A stretch of 7,989 nt of DNA from Rickettsiales bacterium (GCA_021300075.1 JAJTIB010000197.1:1-7989); one strand, 5' to 3'; positions 1 through 7,678 are shown, counted from the stretch's first letter. Made by a program: numbers and translations. The notes: generated from the sequence alone by a model not told the origin.

Positions 1-47
1 AGGAGGTGTGGGCGGCGCCACGCGCCCCCACCGCGCCGCCAGCGCAT
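1..47 (-). CDS. Possible start of a further operon gene (partial, runs off the window)
   Basis: An ATG at 45-47 lies only four bases after the TAA stop of the LpxL-type acyltransferase gene and opens a frame that stays open to the window edge. It would encode about 15 residues rich in Arg and Gly (beginning MRWRRGGGAW). A TTG at 49-51 would open a second frame. The only support is the tight spacing, which matches the rest of the operon. The segment is too short to recognise a family, and the GC-rich hairpin at 11-40 could equally mean this is non-coding sequence after the operon. Confidence 0.2.
   Translation of the reverse strand, partial: MRWRRGGGAWRRPHL
11..40. repeat. GC-rich inverted repeat just after the last complete gene
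   Basis: GGCGGCGC at 11-18 is perfectly complementary to GCGCCGCC at 33-40, with a 14-base loop. The stem starts about a dozen bases past the acyltransferase stop codon, where an operon terminator would sit. No T-run follows it on the minus strand, so it does not meet the usual pattern of an intrinsic terminator. It may be a transcript-end stabilising hairpin, or simply part of a following GC-rich gene. Confidence 0.45.
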
Positions 48-51
48 TCAA

Positions 52-927
52 TTACTTCTTCGGCCAGCGACGGTGCAGCCAGAACCATTGTTCAGGATGC
101 TCGCGCACCCAGACGCTGATCAAGTCATTGAATTGCTGCGTCAGGGCGAGGATGGCGGCCTCGTCCTCACCCTCGGGTAATACTAAAGGCGGATAAAAAA
201 TTACTTCCTGTTCGATACCGCGCCGTCGTATTGAACGCGCCGGAATGACCATCAGGCGGTATTTGAGCGCCAGCTTTGCGGCGGAAGTCATGGTCATGGC
301 CGGACTTCCTAAAAAGGGCAGGAGCGCGCCTTCATTATCTTTCTGATCGACCACTATACCAATCGCCTCCCCCTTGGTAATTGCCCGCATGAAGCCGCGC
401 GCGCCTTCGCGTCCCTTACCGTAATGTCCGGCCCCATACGTCATGCGGATGCGGTCGAGCAACTGGTCAATCAGCGGATTATTAGGCGGACGGTAAACGA
501 TATGGAACTTCAGCCCCTTAAGAGCGCTCGCTAACGGCATAGTTTCCCAGTTGCCTAAGTGGGCGGTGAAGAACAGCATGCTGGTGGGTGAGGCCTTGGC
601 GTGCGCGATGAATTCCACGCCGGAGATATCCAAATAGGGCACGAGTGTGCCCTTGGCCAGATGCGGATATTCGCATAAGGTGCGGCCTAGATTATCCCAC
701 ATGGCGGTAATGGCGGCCTCGCGTTCGGCCTCACTTAGATGGGGAAGATGCTCAGCCATTTGCCGCCGTGCCAGTTTTGTGCGGCCGATATATGGACCGA
801 TGCTGCGCCCCAGCCAACCACCGAAATTTGAGGCCTGGCGGGCGGGTAACCAGCCCATCAGCGTAAAAAAGAGGCGGGCGAGAATATACTCAATTACGTT
901 CTTAAATTGTCTAAAGGGCGAGCGCAT
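52..927 (-). CDS. lpxL: LpxL/HtrB-family lipid A late acyltransferase
   Basis: Predicted inner-membrane acyltransferase of the LpxL/HtrB (LABLAT) family, which adds a secondary acyl chain to Kdo-lipid IVA from acyl-ACP. With the ATG start at 925-927 the protein has 291 residues, a normal family length. Visible features are an N-terminal hydrophobic anchor (about residues 13-28), the catalytic HX4E motif as HLGNWE (residues 123-128), YRPPNNP (145-151), VVDQKDNEG (192-200) and a C-terminal HPEQWFWLHRRW (277-288). All are characteristic of the family. A TTG at 961-963 would add 12 residues but would overlap lpxK by 53 bases, whereas the ATG overlaps it by 17, so I prefer the ATG. Whether it is the first or second late acyltransferase, and its chain length, cannot be read from sequence. 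It closes the visible operon. Confidence 0.9.
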   Translation of the reverse strand: MRSPFRQFKNVIEYILARLFFTLMGWLPARQASNFGGWLGRSIGPYIGRTKLARRQMAEHLPHLSEAEREAAITAMWDNLGRTLCEYPHLAKGTLVPYLDISGVEFIAHAKASPTSMLFFTAHLGNWETMPLASALKGLKFHIVYRPPNNPLIDQLLDRIRMTYGAGHYGKGREGARGFMRAITKGEAIGIVVDQKDNEGALLPFLGSPAMTMTSAAKLALKYRLMVIPARSIRRRGIEQEVIFYPPLVLPEGEDEAAILALTQQFNDLISVWVREHPEQWFWLHRRWPKK

Positions 928-1852
928 GGGTAATCCATTCGCGGAATTTTTCGGGTTCGTCAAACTGCAACATAACGGGCAATGGACGAATCTTCTTCTG
1001 CCATGCAGGTGTAAGGCGTACCCAGTCTTTTTCCGTTGTCACTACCATCTGACCGGCTTGCACGAGGCCCTCAAGCTCACGTTCGCTGTAAGGATGATGA
1101 TCTGGAAAATCATGCGTGGCGATGATTTCCGCGCCCAGCCGCGCCAGTGTCGCATAAAATTTCTGCGGGCGGGCGATGCCAGCAAAGGCGATGATTCTTG
1201 TGCCTGGGAGCCAGCTTGTATCGCCTGCGGGCTTCAGGGCGGCGTGAAATACCGGTAACGAAATTGCCGCCGACAATCCGTGAAGATCCTCACCAATCAG
1301 AATCACCGCATGGCTGCGGGCGAGGGCACATTTTAGAGGTTCGCGCAAAGGACCTGCAGGCAGCAGTAAACCATTGCCGATACCGTAGCCGCCATCCATT
1401 ACCAGCAGGTTCAGGTCTTTGTGCAGGGCATGATGTTGCAGCGCATCATCGCATAGTAGAATTTTTGCGCCCGCCGCCCGTGCAGCAGTGGCGGACGAAA
1501 TACGATCGACAAAAGCCCAGACCGGTGCAATACGTGCCAGCAGCAGTGCTTCGTCGCCGACATCGCGTGCCGTATGTTGCGCTGGATTAACGCGCAAGGG
1601 TGCAACAATTTTTGCGCCGTATCCGCGGGTGAGGATATGAGGGGAGTGTTCCGCCAGCAATTTTGCCAGTGCAAGGGTGGTGGGGGTTTTTCCGGCTCCA
1701 CCGGCGGTAACATTGCCGACTGAAATCACCGGAATACCTGCATGTTTTGGTGTCGTCAGCATTCGATCAATTAATGTGCCGACTGCGTAGATCGCAGCAA
1801 CGGGACGTAATATCTGGGCGAGAAACCCCCGTGTCTTCCAGAAATTTCTCAT
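911..1852 (-). CDS. lpxK: Tetraacyldisaccharide 4'-kinase
   Basis: LpxK phosphorylates the 4' position of the tetraacyl disaccharide 1-phosphate to form lipid IVA at the inner-membrane cytoplasmic face. The 313-residue product has the usual length. It shows a short N-terminal hydrophobic region (about 9-30), the P-loop VGNVTAGGAGKTP (45-57), TRGYG (75-79), VGDEALLLA (98-106), an acidic pair in DDALQHH (135-141), GPLREP (167-172), FAGIARP (223-229), FPDHHPY (249-255) and TTEKDWVRL (272-280). The P-loop Lys is K55. The family's usual DDGxQ reads DDALQ here, a Gly-to-Ala change in the Walker B neighbourhood. The ATG at 1850-1852 overlaps the waaA stop as ATGA and is preceded by an AAGGGGG-type ribosome binding site, so the start is well supported. 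Confidence 0.95.
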   Translation of the reverse strand: MRNFWKTRGFLAQILRPVAAIYAVGTLIDRMLTTPKHAGIPVISVGNVTAGGAGKTPTTLALAKLLAEHSPHILTRGYGAKIVAPLRVNPAQHTARDVGDEALLLARIAPVWAFVDRISSATAARAAGAKILLCDDALQHHALHKDLNLLVMDGGYGIGNGLLLPAGPLREPLKCALARSHAVILIGEDLHGLSAAISLPVFHAALKPAGDTSWLPGTRIIAFAGIARPQKFYATLARLGAEIIATHDFPDHHPYSERELEGLVQAGQMVVTTEKDWVRLTPAWQKKIRPLPVMLQFDEPEKFREWITHALAL

Positions 1853-3126
1853 GGCGCGCCCCCCTTACCCATAAGCCACGGGCGCAGATATTGCTGGATG
1901 GTGGAGGTAGCACCCTGAGAGGCTTCGACGACGCCGAGTGCATGTTCGGCCATAGTGACGCGGGCGGCATCGTCGCCAAGTAATGCTGAGATTTCGTGAG
2001 CCAGCGTGTCAGCATCTATAACAATGCGGATAGCGTTTTGTGCGCGCAGCGCGGCCATGACTTCGTTGAAATTGCGGGTATGGGGACCACTGAGGAGCGC
2101 GCAATTAAGCCGTGCCGGTTCAAGCGGGTTATGGCCGCCATGGTCAATTAGCGAGCCGCCAATAAAAACAAGATCACTCAGGCGGTAGAATAGTCCCAGT
2201 TCGCCCATCGTATCGGCGAGATAGATAGCCGTTTGCGTGGTAATGGCTTGACCTTCGCTACGCTGAGCGAAAGGAATTTTCTCGCGTGCAATAAGTGCAG
2301 CAATTTCGCGGCCTCGACTTGCGTGACGCGGCACAATAATGGTGAGAATATCTGGGATATTCTGGCGCAATTGTTGCGCCGCAGCAATAATGATTTCCTC
2401 CTCACCCGGATGGGTACTGGCCGCAACCCACACCGGACGACCGGCGAGGGACTCGGCCAATTGCGTCAGACTGCCCGCATCAAATGCCAAGGCTGCCGCG
2501 TCATATTTCATATTACCTACCGAGCGCACTTTGCTGATACCAAGCGCGTGGAACCGCGCGCCGTCGGCCTCGCTCATGGCGAAACAGATGGTAACTCCGG
2601 CAAGCATGGCGCGGGTAAATTCCGGCAGACGCTGCCACTGCTTAAAAGTGGTTTCCGACATGCGGCCATTCACCATGATGAGAGGTATCCCATGCGCGGC
2701 AATGCGGTGCAGCATCAGTGGCCACAATTCTGACTCCGCCCAGAGCACGAGATTCGGTTGCCAGTGATCAAGAAAACGGCGTGTCGCGGCGGGCACGTCG
2801 CTTGGTAAATACTGGTGGATGGTACGCGGCAATGCGCTGCGTTTGACGAGCGCGGCCGAGGTCACCGTACCGGTGGTTATGAGAATATGATGTGCGGGAT
2901 ATTCCTTAAGAAGACCGTCCAGCAGCATCAGCACTGACTGGGTTTCGCCCACGCTTGCCGCATGCACCCACACAAGCGTTCCGGCCGGGCGTTTTAGGCG
3001 GGTGCGGCCAAATCGTTCACCAAGGCGTGCTGCTTCTTCCTTGCCGCGCCGCACGCGGTTTTGAAGCCAGATAAACAAGAGCGGTGTCAGGCAGATGCCG
3101 AGTGTTTTGTATAGTGCCAGCATCAT
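1849..3126 (-). CDS. waaA: 3-deoxy-D-manno-octulosonic acid (Kdo) transferase
   Basis: WaaA/KdtA is a GT-B fold glycosyltransferase (family GT30) that transfers Kdo from CMP-Kdo to lipid IVA at the inner membrane. At 425 residues it matches the family length. An N-terminal membrane anchor (about 3-22) precedes RFG (38-40) and WVHAASVGE (53-61), whose E61 corresponds to the family's catalytic base. Further on are WAESELWP (129-136), VGNMKYD (203-209), ASTHPGEEE (236-244), PRH (266-268), DTMGELGLFYR (305-315), FIGGSL (321-326) and GGHNPLEPA (330-338). Two consecutive ATGs occur. The first (3124-3126) forms an ATGA overlap with the preceding acyltransferase gene. Just upstream, CGACC/GGTCG (3130-3134 and 3143-3147) can form a 5-bp hairpin whose loop includes a purine-rich AGAAAG. 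The number of Kdo residues added cannot be predicted. Confidence 0.96.
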   Translation of the reverse strand: MMLALYKTLGICLTPLLFIWLQNRVRRGKEEAARLGERFGRTRLKRPAGTLVWVHAASVGETQSVLMLLDGLLKEYPAHHILITTGTVTSAALVKRSALPRTIHQYLPSDVPAATRRFLDHWQPNLVLWAESELWPLMLHRIAAHGIPLIMVNGRMSETTFKQWQRLPEFTRAMLAGVTICFAMSEADGARFHALGISKVRSVGNMKYDAAALAFDAGSLTQLAESLAGRPVWVAASTHPGEEEIIIAAAQQLRQNIPDILTIIVPRHASRGREIAALIAREKIPFAQRSEGQAITTQTAIYLADTMGELGLFYRLSDLVFIGGSLIDHGGHNPLEPARLNCALLSGPHTRNFNEVMAALRAQNAIRIVIDADTLAHEISALLGDDAARVTMAEHALGVVEASQGATSTIQQYLRPWLMGKGGAP

Positions 3127-3782
3127 ATGCGACCGGCTTTCTGGTCGGCTTCCTGCATGACCGCGTTCATCGCCTGCGTGAGGCGCTCTGAGGCAGTTTC
3201 AATAGGTTCTTCCGGCGCAAAGCTCAGCGGTTGGCCGACCACAAACACGACATGACCAAAGAGGCGGGGCAGTAAAAATTTGTCCCAGCTTTTAAAGCGT
3301 CGGGCGCGGCTTGAACTGAAGCAGAGGGGGATTACTTTGAGGCCAGTTTTCTGCGCGGCATAGGCAGCCCCATGTTGAGCAATATAGGCCGGCCCTTTCG
3401 GCCCGTCCGGTGTGATGGAGATATTGTCGCCATTTGCCAGAACCGTGAATAACTCCCGTAGCGCCTGATCGCCCCCCTTGCGGCTGGAGCCGCGCACCGT
3501 GCCGATATCAAAAAAGCGCATGACGGCGGTAATCAGCGCCCCGTCGCGGTGATGCGAAATGAGCACGCGCATGGCTCGCCCGGGGGGTTTGATGAAGGGA
3601 TGCAGAATCATGCGCCCATGCCAGAAGCAGAAAATACCCGGCTCCTCACCACGCATCGCGGCCTCGGCGGCAGGCGCAATGATCTTCGTTTTGCGTGAAG
3701 TCAGGTACACGACCCGAAGCCACAGGCTGATGATAAGCGCCAGCAGCCATTGGACGGCGGGTGATTTGAGCAGGCGCTTCAT
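3123..3782 (-). CDS. DUF374 lysophospholipid acyltransferase-like protein (LpxJ-type)
   Basis: A 219-residue member of the DUF374 acyltransferase-like family. The N-terminus has a hydrophobic segment (about 11-28). Family motifs follow: FWHGRM (53-58), SHHRDG (76-81), RGSSRKGG (97-104) and TPDGPKGP (124-131). The family is related to PlsC-type acyltransferases. Its Helicobacter/Campylobacter member LpxJ has been reported as a non-canonical lipid A late acyltransferase. The position between msbA and waaA in a lipid A operon fits such a role, but that is inference and no symbol is assigned. The ATG overlaps the msbA stop as ATGA, and I see no clear ribosome binding site in front of it, which suggests translation by coupling to msbA. 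It ends in an ATGA overlap with waaA. Confidence 0.9.
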   Translation of the reverse strand: MKRLLKSPAVQWLLALIISLWLRVVYLTSRKTKIIAPAAEAAMRGEEPGIFCFWHGRMILHPFIKPPGRAMRVLISHHRDGALITAVMRFFDIGTVRGSSRKGGDQALRELFTVLANGDNISITPDGPKGPAYIAQHGAAYAAQKTGLKVIPLCFSSSRARRFKSWDKFLLPRLFGHVVFVVGQPLSFAPEEPIETASERLTQAMNAVMQEADQKAGRI

Positions 3783-5545
3783 GGCGCAGAAAACTGTAGT
3801 TGGTAAAGCCCGTGATACATGCCGCCGGCCGCCACAAGCTCAGTATGCGTGCCGCGCTCGACAATGCGCCCCTGATCGAGCACGAGGATTTCATCCGCAT
3901 GGTGAATGGTGGTGAGGCGATGGGCGATCACCAGCGTCGTACGCGCCGCCATGAGTTCGTTGAGCGCCGTCTGCACCGCACGTTCGGAGGTATTATCAAG
4001 CGCCGAAGTGGCTTCATCAAGCAGCAGAATGGGTGCGTCTTTGAGGATGGCGCGGGCGATTGAAAGCCGCTGACGCTGCCCGCCCGAGAGCCGCACGCCA
4101 TGCGGACCAATGGGCGTGTCATAGCCTTGCGGTAATTCGCGGATGAATTCGTCGGCATGGGCTTTTTTTGCTGCTGCGATAATGTCGTCTTCCGTCGCAT
4201 CCAGCCGCCCGTAACGGATGTTGTTTGCAACCGTATCATCAAACAGCACGATGTCTTGGCTCACAAGCGCAAAAGCCTGACGCATGGAGGCGAGGGTAAC
4301 GTCGCGCACTTCCTGTCCATCCACCAGAATACGTCCGGCGTTGGTCTCATAGAAACGCTGCAGTAGGTTGATGATGGTACTTTTGCCCCCACCTGAAGGC
4401 CCCACCAGCGCCACGATTTTGCGCGGTGGCAGATGGAAGGAAATATCAAACACGCCGGCTTTACCGCCGGGGTAGGTAAAATAGGCATGTTCGAAGGTCA
4501 CAGCTCCTTCACTCACGCGCAGGGGGACGGCATGCGGCGCGTCAGCAATGACCGGGTCACGGTCCATTACCTCAAAGAAGCGACTGGCGGCGGCCATGCC
4601 TTCTTGCAGCTGCGAATTCAAACTCGCGAGCACTTTGACCGGGCGGTAGGCCATGATCATCGCTGTAAGAAACGAGAAAAATGCACCCGTTGTAGTGATG
4701 CCGGCAATCACCTTCATGCCGCCAAACCAGATGACGGCGGCGACCGCCACCCCGCCCAAGAGATTGAGCATAGGAGCAGATGCCGCCTGAATCCTCGCCG
4801 CTTTGTAATAGAGCGCGAAGAGTTCGGCGACTGAATGGCGCACGCGGGCGATTTCAAAATCCTCCCGCCCGTAGGATTTGACCGCGCGCACGCCTTGGAA
4901 TGTGTCATCAAGCTGGCTGGTGAAATCGGCAAAACGGGCTTGTGTTGCGCCGGTGACTTTCCGCATTCTGCGCCCGAGCCGCAGGATGGGCAGAACCGCG
5001 AATACCAGAATTGCAAACGAAATGAGGGACATCTGCCAGCTTTGGTAGAACATGACGCCTACGAGAAATACCAGCGTCAGTGATTCTTTGATAAATCCCG
5101 TGAGTACGGTCGAGACAGCCTGGCGAAGCAGCATGATGTCGTTGGTCATACGCGAGATAAGGCGTCCCGAGGTCTGGTCGTGAAAAGTGGTTAGATCCGC
5201 ATGCATCAGATGCGCGAAAAGATCGCCCTGCATGTCGGAGACGACTTTCTGTCCCACATAGCGAAGCTGCAGTGTCTGCAGATAATCGGCAAGTGACTGA
5301 ACCAGCGTGATGGCGATGACGGCGAGTGGCAGCAGCATCAAAAGCTCTGCATTTTTATTCATGAAAATACCATCAAGCACTGGCTGAATCATGTAGGCAT
5401 TCGCTCCCGTCGCGGCGGCTACGACAATCATCGCCAGCATGGCGAGAAAAAGTCGGCCACGGTAAGGCTCGATATAGGCCGACACCACGCGCCGCAGCAG
5501 CGCAAGGGAGCGGGCGGGTTTAGTGCTTGGTTGGCTGTTCGTCAT
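3779..5545 (-). CDS. msbA: MsbA-type lipid A/LPS exporter, ABC transporter with fused ATPase
   Basis: A 588-residue half-transporter (membrane domain plus ATPase), the standard size for MsbA, which works as a homodimer flipping lipid A-core across the inner membrane. Residues about 28-310 form the six-helix membrane domain, and about 345-585 the nucleotide-binding domain. ATPase motifs are complete: Walker A GPSGGGKST (382-390), Q-loop Q430, signature LSGGQ (486-490), Walker B ILLLDE (506-511) with E511 as the catalytic glutamate, D-loop SALD (514-517) and H-loop H542. Other type IV exporters share this architecture, so the MsbA call leans on the surrounding waaA, lpxK and acyltransferase genes. 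It starts three bases after the pmbA stop with a weak GGAA upstream, and its stop overlaps the next gene's start. Confidence 0.9.
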   Translation of the reverse strand: MTNSQPSTKPARSLALLRRVVSAYIEPYRGRLFLAMLAMIVVAAATGANAYMIQPVLDGIFMNKNAELLMLLPLAVIAITLVQSLADYLQTLQLRYVGQKVVSDMQGDLFAHLMHADLTTFHDQTSGRLISRMTNDIMLLRQAVSTVLTGFIKESLTLVFLVGVMFYQSWQMSLISFAILVFAVLPILRLGRRMRKVTGATQARFADFTSQLDDTFQGVRAVKSYGREDFEIARVRHSVAELFALYYKAARIQAASAPMLNLLGGVAVAAVIWFGGMKVIAGITTTGAFFSFLTAMIMAYRPVKVLASLNSQLQEGMAAASRFFEVMDRDPVIADAPHAVPLRVSEGAVTFEHAYFTYPGGKAGVFDISFHLPPRKIVALVGPSGGGKSTIINLLQRFYETNAGRILVDGQEVRDVTLASMRQAFALVSQDIVLFDDTVANNIRYGRLDATEDDIIAAAKKAHADEFIRELPQGYDTPIGPHGVRLSGGQRQRLSIARAILKDAPILLLDEATSALDNTSERAVQTALNELMAARTTLVIAHRLTTIHHADEILVLDQGRIVERGTHTELVAAGGMYHGLYQLQFSAP

Positions 5546-5548
5546 GGT

Positions 5549-6904
5549 TTAATTTCCGGCGATGGCCATGCGTTCGATGCGAATCGTTGGCACGTTAATA
5601 CCGTAATCAAAGGCCAGATCGTCGGCAACCGCAAGGGCTAAAAACATGGTGCGTAAATTTCCCGCAATCGTAATTTCGCTGATGGTGCTGACGCGCTTGC
5701 CGCATTGCAGCAAAAATCCTGATGCGCCTTGCGAGTAATCACCGGTGATGAGATTCATACCATGGCCGAACGTCTCGGTAATATAAAGCGCGGTTTCGTC
5801 CTGCGCCAGAAATTCGGATAGAGGGGTTGCGCCCGCTTCGATATAAAGATTGCTGGGCGAAGGGGAGGGGGCAGAAGCCATGCTGCGCGCGGCGTGGCCG
5901 GTGGTTTCAAGCCCCAGCTGATTGGCCGAGCGCGTATCAAGAAACCAGCTATTTAGCACGCCGGCAGTGATGGGGGAGATTTTTTTCACTACGACGCCTT
6001 CCGCGTCGCAGGGGCGCGAGGCGAGGCCGCGCGGGCGCAGCGGGTCGTCCGTAATCGTGATGCCGGGTGCGAAAATCTGTTGTCCCATCGCGTCTTTGAG
6101 GAAGCTCGTGCCACGCGCTATCGCCGCTCCGGAAATGGCACTGGCAAAAGCGCCAAGCAATTGCTTACCCACGCGCGGCTCGAATAACACAGGCAGGGAC
6201 TGGCTTGCGAGTTTGCTCGGATTCAGGCGCGAAAGTGTACGGCTGGCCGCTTCCTGACCGATCGTTTCGGGTGGCGGTAAATCGTCAAAAAAACGGCGGG
6301 TGCGATAGGCGTAATCACGCTGCATCTCTTCGCCTTTACCTGCAATTAGCGACAAAGCCATGCTGCAATGGCTGCTGCGGGTCTGAACATGGACGCCGTG
6401 GGAGGTCATGAGCATCATGGTCTGCTGCCCCCAGCTTGCTTCCGCGCCTTCGCTGTTAGTGATGCCGGGTGTGTTGCGTCCCGCTTCCTCGGCGCGTTTG
6501 GCGAGGGCTTGAAGCTCGGCCATTTCTGGTTCATTTGCGTCGTATAAATCGAGATCCGGCAGGTCACGGGCGAGGAGGGCTTTATCGGCCAGCCCGGCAT
6601 AAGGATCATCCGGCGCGGCTTTGGCCATCATGACGGCATCTTCGGTCAGTTGTTTTAATGCCCCGCGCGATAAATCCGAGGTCGAAACAGTCGCGCTTTT
6701 GCGCCCGACAAAAACGCGTAGCCCCAGGGCGCGGGACTCAGCCTGTTCAATGGTTTCGGGCGCGCCGAGGCGGATACCGGCCTGTTTGTCGCGGCTATGC
6801 ACCAGCATTACTTCGGCAGCCGCTGCACCGGCTGCTTTTGCATCGCGCAGCATGGTTTCGGCGAGAGTATCTTCCTCGGGAAGGGGGCAAGTCGCGCTGC
6901 TCAT
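5549..6904 (-). CDS. pmbA: PmbA/TldE subunit of the TldD-TldE metalloprotease
   Basis: TldE (PmbA) pairs with TldD in a cytosolic heteromeric metalloprotease. In enterobacteria the complex trims the microcin B17 precursor and degrades unfolded peptides such as CcdA. The 451-residue product matches the roughly 450-residue family length. Visible family signatures include GLRVFVG (61-67), LDTRSANQLGLETTGHAAR (322-340), SNLYIEAG (351-358), a GHGMN-x-ITGDYS stretch (380-391) with the following GASGF (393-397), and SEITIAGNL (409-417). I see no HExxxH zinc motif, as expected for TldE rather than TldD. The ATG at 6902-6904 overlaps the rlmB stop as ATGA. A TTG at 7004-7006 would extend it 34 residues into rlmB with an unrelated-looking sequence and is rejected. 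The partner tldD is not in the window. Confidence 0.93.
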   Translation of the reverse strand: MSSATCPLPEEDTLAETMLRDAKAAGAAAAEVMLVHSRDKQAGIRLGAPETIEQAESRALGLRVFVGRKSATVSTSDLSRGALKQLTEDAVMMAKAAPDDPYAGLADKALLARDLPDLDLYDANEPEMAELQALAKRAEEAGRNTPGITNSEGAEASWGQQTMMLMTSHGVHVQTRSSHCSMALSLIAGKGEEMQRDYAYRTRRFFDDLPPPETIGQEAASRTLSRLNPSKLASQSLPVLFEPRVGKQLLGAFASAISGAAIARGTSFLKDAMGQQIFAPGITITDDPLRPRGLASRPCDAEGVVVKKISPITAGVLNSWFLDTRSANQLGLETTGHAARSMASAPSPSPSNLYIEAGATPLSEFLAQDETALYITETFGHGMNLITGDYSQGASGFLLQCGKRVSTISEITIAGNLRTMFLALAVADDLAFDYGINVPTIRIERMAIAGN

Positions 6905-7647
6905 ATGCGGCCTGTATAAAGTTGATAAAGGGCGATGGCCGCTGCATTTGAGACATTGAGGCTTTCCATCGCCGGAGCAATGGGTAGACGCACCACTTCG
7001 TCGCAATGATCGCAGGTGAGACGGCGCATACCCTTACCTTCGGCACCAAGCACCAGCGCGAGTTTACCGCGAAGATCCACTTCATGCAGGGCGCGTTTAC
7101 CCCCGCCATCCAGCCCCAAAACCCAGAAGCCGGCGTTTTTGACTTCCTTCAAACTCTGGGCCAGATTTGTGACTTCCATAACAGGCAATAGATCAAGCGC
7201 GCCACTGGCAGCCTTGGCCATCGCCGCCGTTTCGCGCGCCGAATGATCGCGGGTGAGAATCAGGGCACTTGCGCCAAAGGCCGCACAAGAGCGCAAAATC
7301 GCGCCGATATTATGGGGGTCCGTCACTTGATCAAGCATCACCAGCGGGCCGGTGGTCGCGAGTGCCGGGTCAAGCGCGTCGCGCGCAAGCGGTTTGACCA
7401 GTGCCGCGATGCCCTGATGCACCGCGTCGCCGCCTGCGAGCTTTTCGATTTCCCTGCCCTCGACGATTTCGGGTGTAAGTTTGCGCGCAAATTTTGGTAG
7501 CGCATCGGCTGAGGCGCGGCTGACCACAAGGCGGCTGATCTCGCGCTCGGGGTTGTTGAGAGCGGCCAGCACGGCATGCCAGCCCACCATCCAGTAACGG
7601 GCGGGGGAACCGGGTTTTTCGCTGGAGCGGGGTGAGTGCGAGCGCAT
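6901..7647 (-). CDS. rlmB: TrmH/SpoU-family 23S rRNA 2'-O-ribose methyltransferase (RlmB-like)
   Basis: An S-adenosylmethionine-dependent SPOUT methyltransferase. RlmB methylates the 2'-OH of a guanosine in the ribosomal peptidyl-transferase P-loop (G2251 in E. coli). The 248 residues fit RlmB (about 245). The N-terminal RNA-binding domain begins with YWMVGWHAVLAAL (18-30). The knotted catalytic domain shows motif 1 DPHNIGAILRS (110-120, with N113 and R119), motif 2 GAEGKGM (201-207, E203) and motif 3 SLNVSNAAAIAL (229-240). The first 15 or so residues are Ser/Arg/Pro-rich. Other TrmH-family members modify tRNA, so the exact substrate is inferred from length and domain layout. The ATG at 7645-7647 lacks an evident ribosome binding site (the preceding bases are CCTTCCCC). 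It is the first gene of the dense run. Confidence 0.9.
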   Translation of the reverse strand: MRSHSPRSSEKPGSPARYWMVGWHAVLAALNNPEREISRLVVSRASADALPKFARKLTPEIVEGREIEKLAGGDAVHQGIAALVKPLARDALDPALATTGPLVMLDQVTDPHNIGAILRSCAAFGASALILTRDHSARETAAMAKAASGALDLLPVMEVTNLAQSLKEVKNAGFWVLGLDGGGKRALHEVDLRGKLALVLGAEGKGMRRLTCDHCDEVVRLPIAPAMESLNVSNAAAIALYQLYTGRI

Positions 7648-7678
7648 GGGGAAGGGTCTTAGCCCAGTAATGCTCGAG

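Noticed and set aside
1..10. AGGAGG at 1-6 as a ribosome binding site for a plus-strand gene starting with GTG at 8.
   Set aside because: The spacing to the GTG is about one base, far too short, and the resulting 62-codon frame lies mostly antisense to the acyltransferase gene.
928..963. A TTG start at 961-963 adding 12 residues to the LpxL-type acyltransferase.
   Set aside because: It needs a rarer start codon and a 53-base overlap with lpxK. The ATG at 925-927 gives a normal-length protein. It cannot be excluded fully.
3123..6909. An identical TCATATGCG string at the 3123 and 6901 gene junctions.
   Set aside because: Both proteins end in Gly-Arg-Ile followed by an ATGA overlap, so nine shared bases follow from similar codons. 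There is no sign of a longer shared repeat.
6905..7006. A longer start (TTG at 7004-7006) for pmbA.
   Set aside because: It would overlap rlmB by more than 100 bases, and the extra residues do not look like a TldE N-terminus. The ATG at 6902-6904 forms the same ATGA overlap used elsewhere in the operon.
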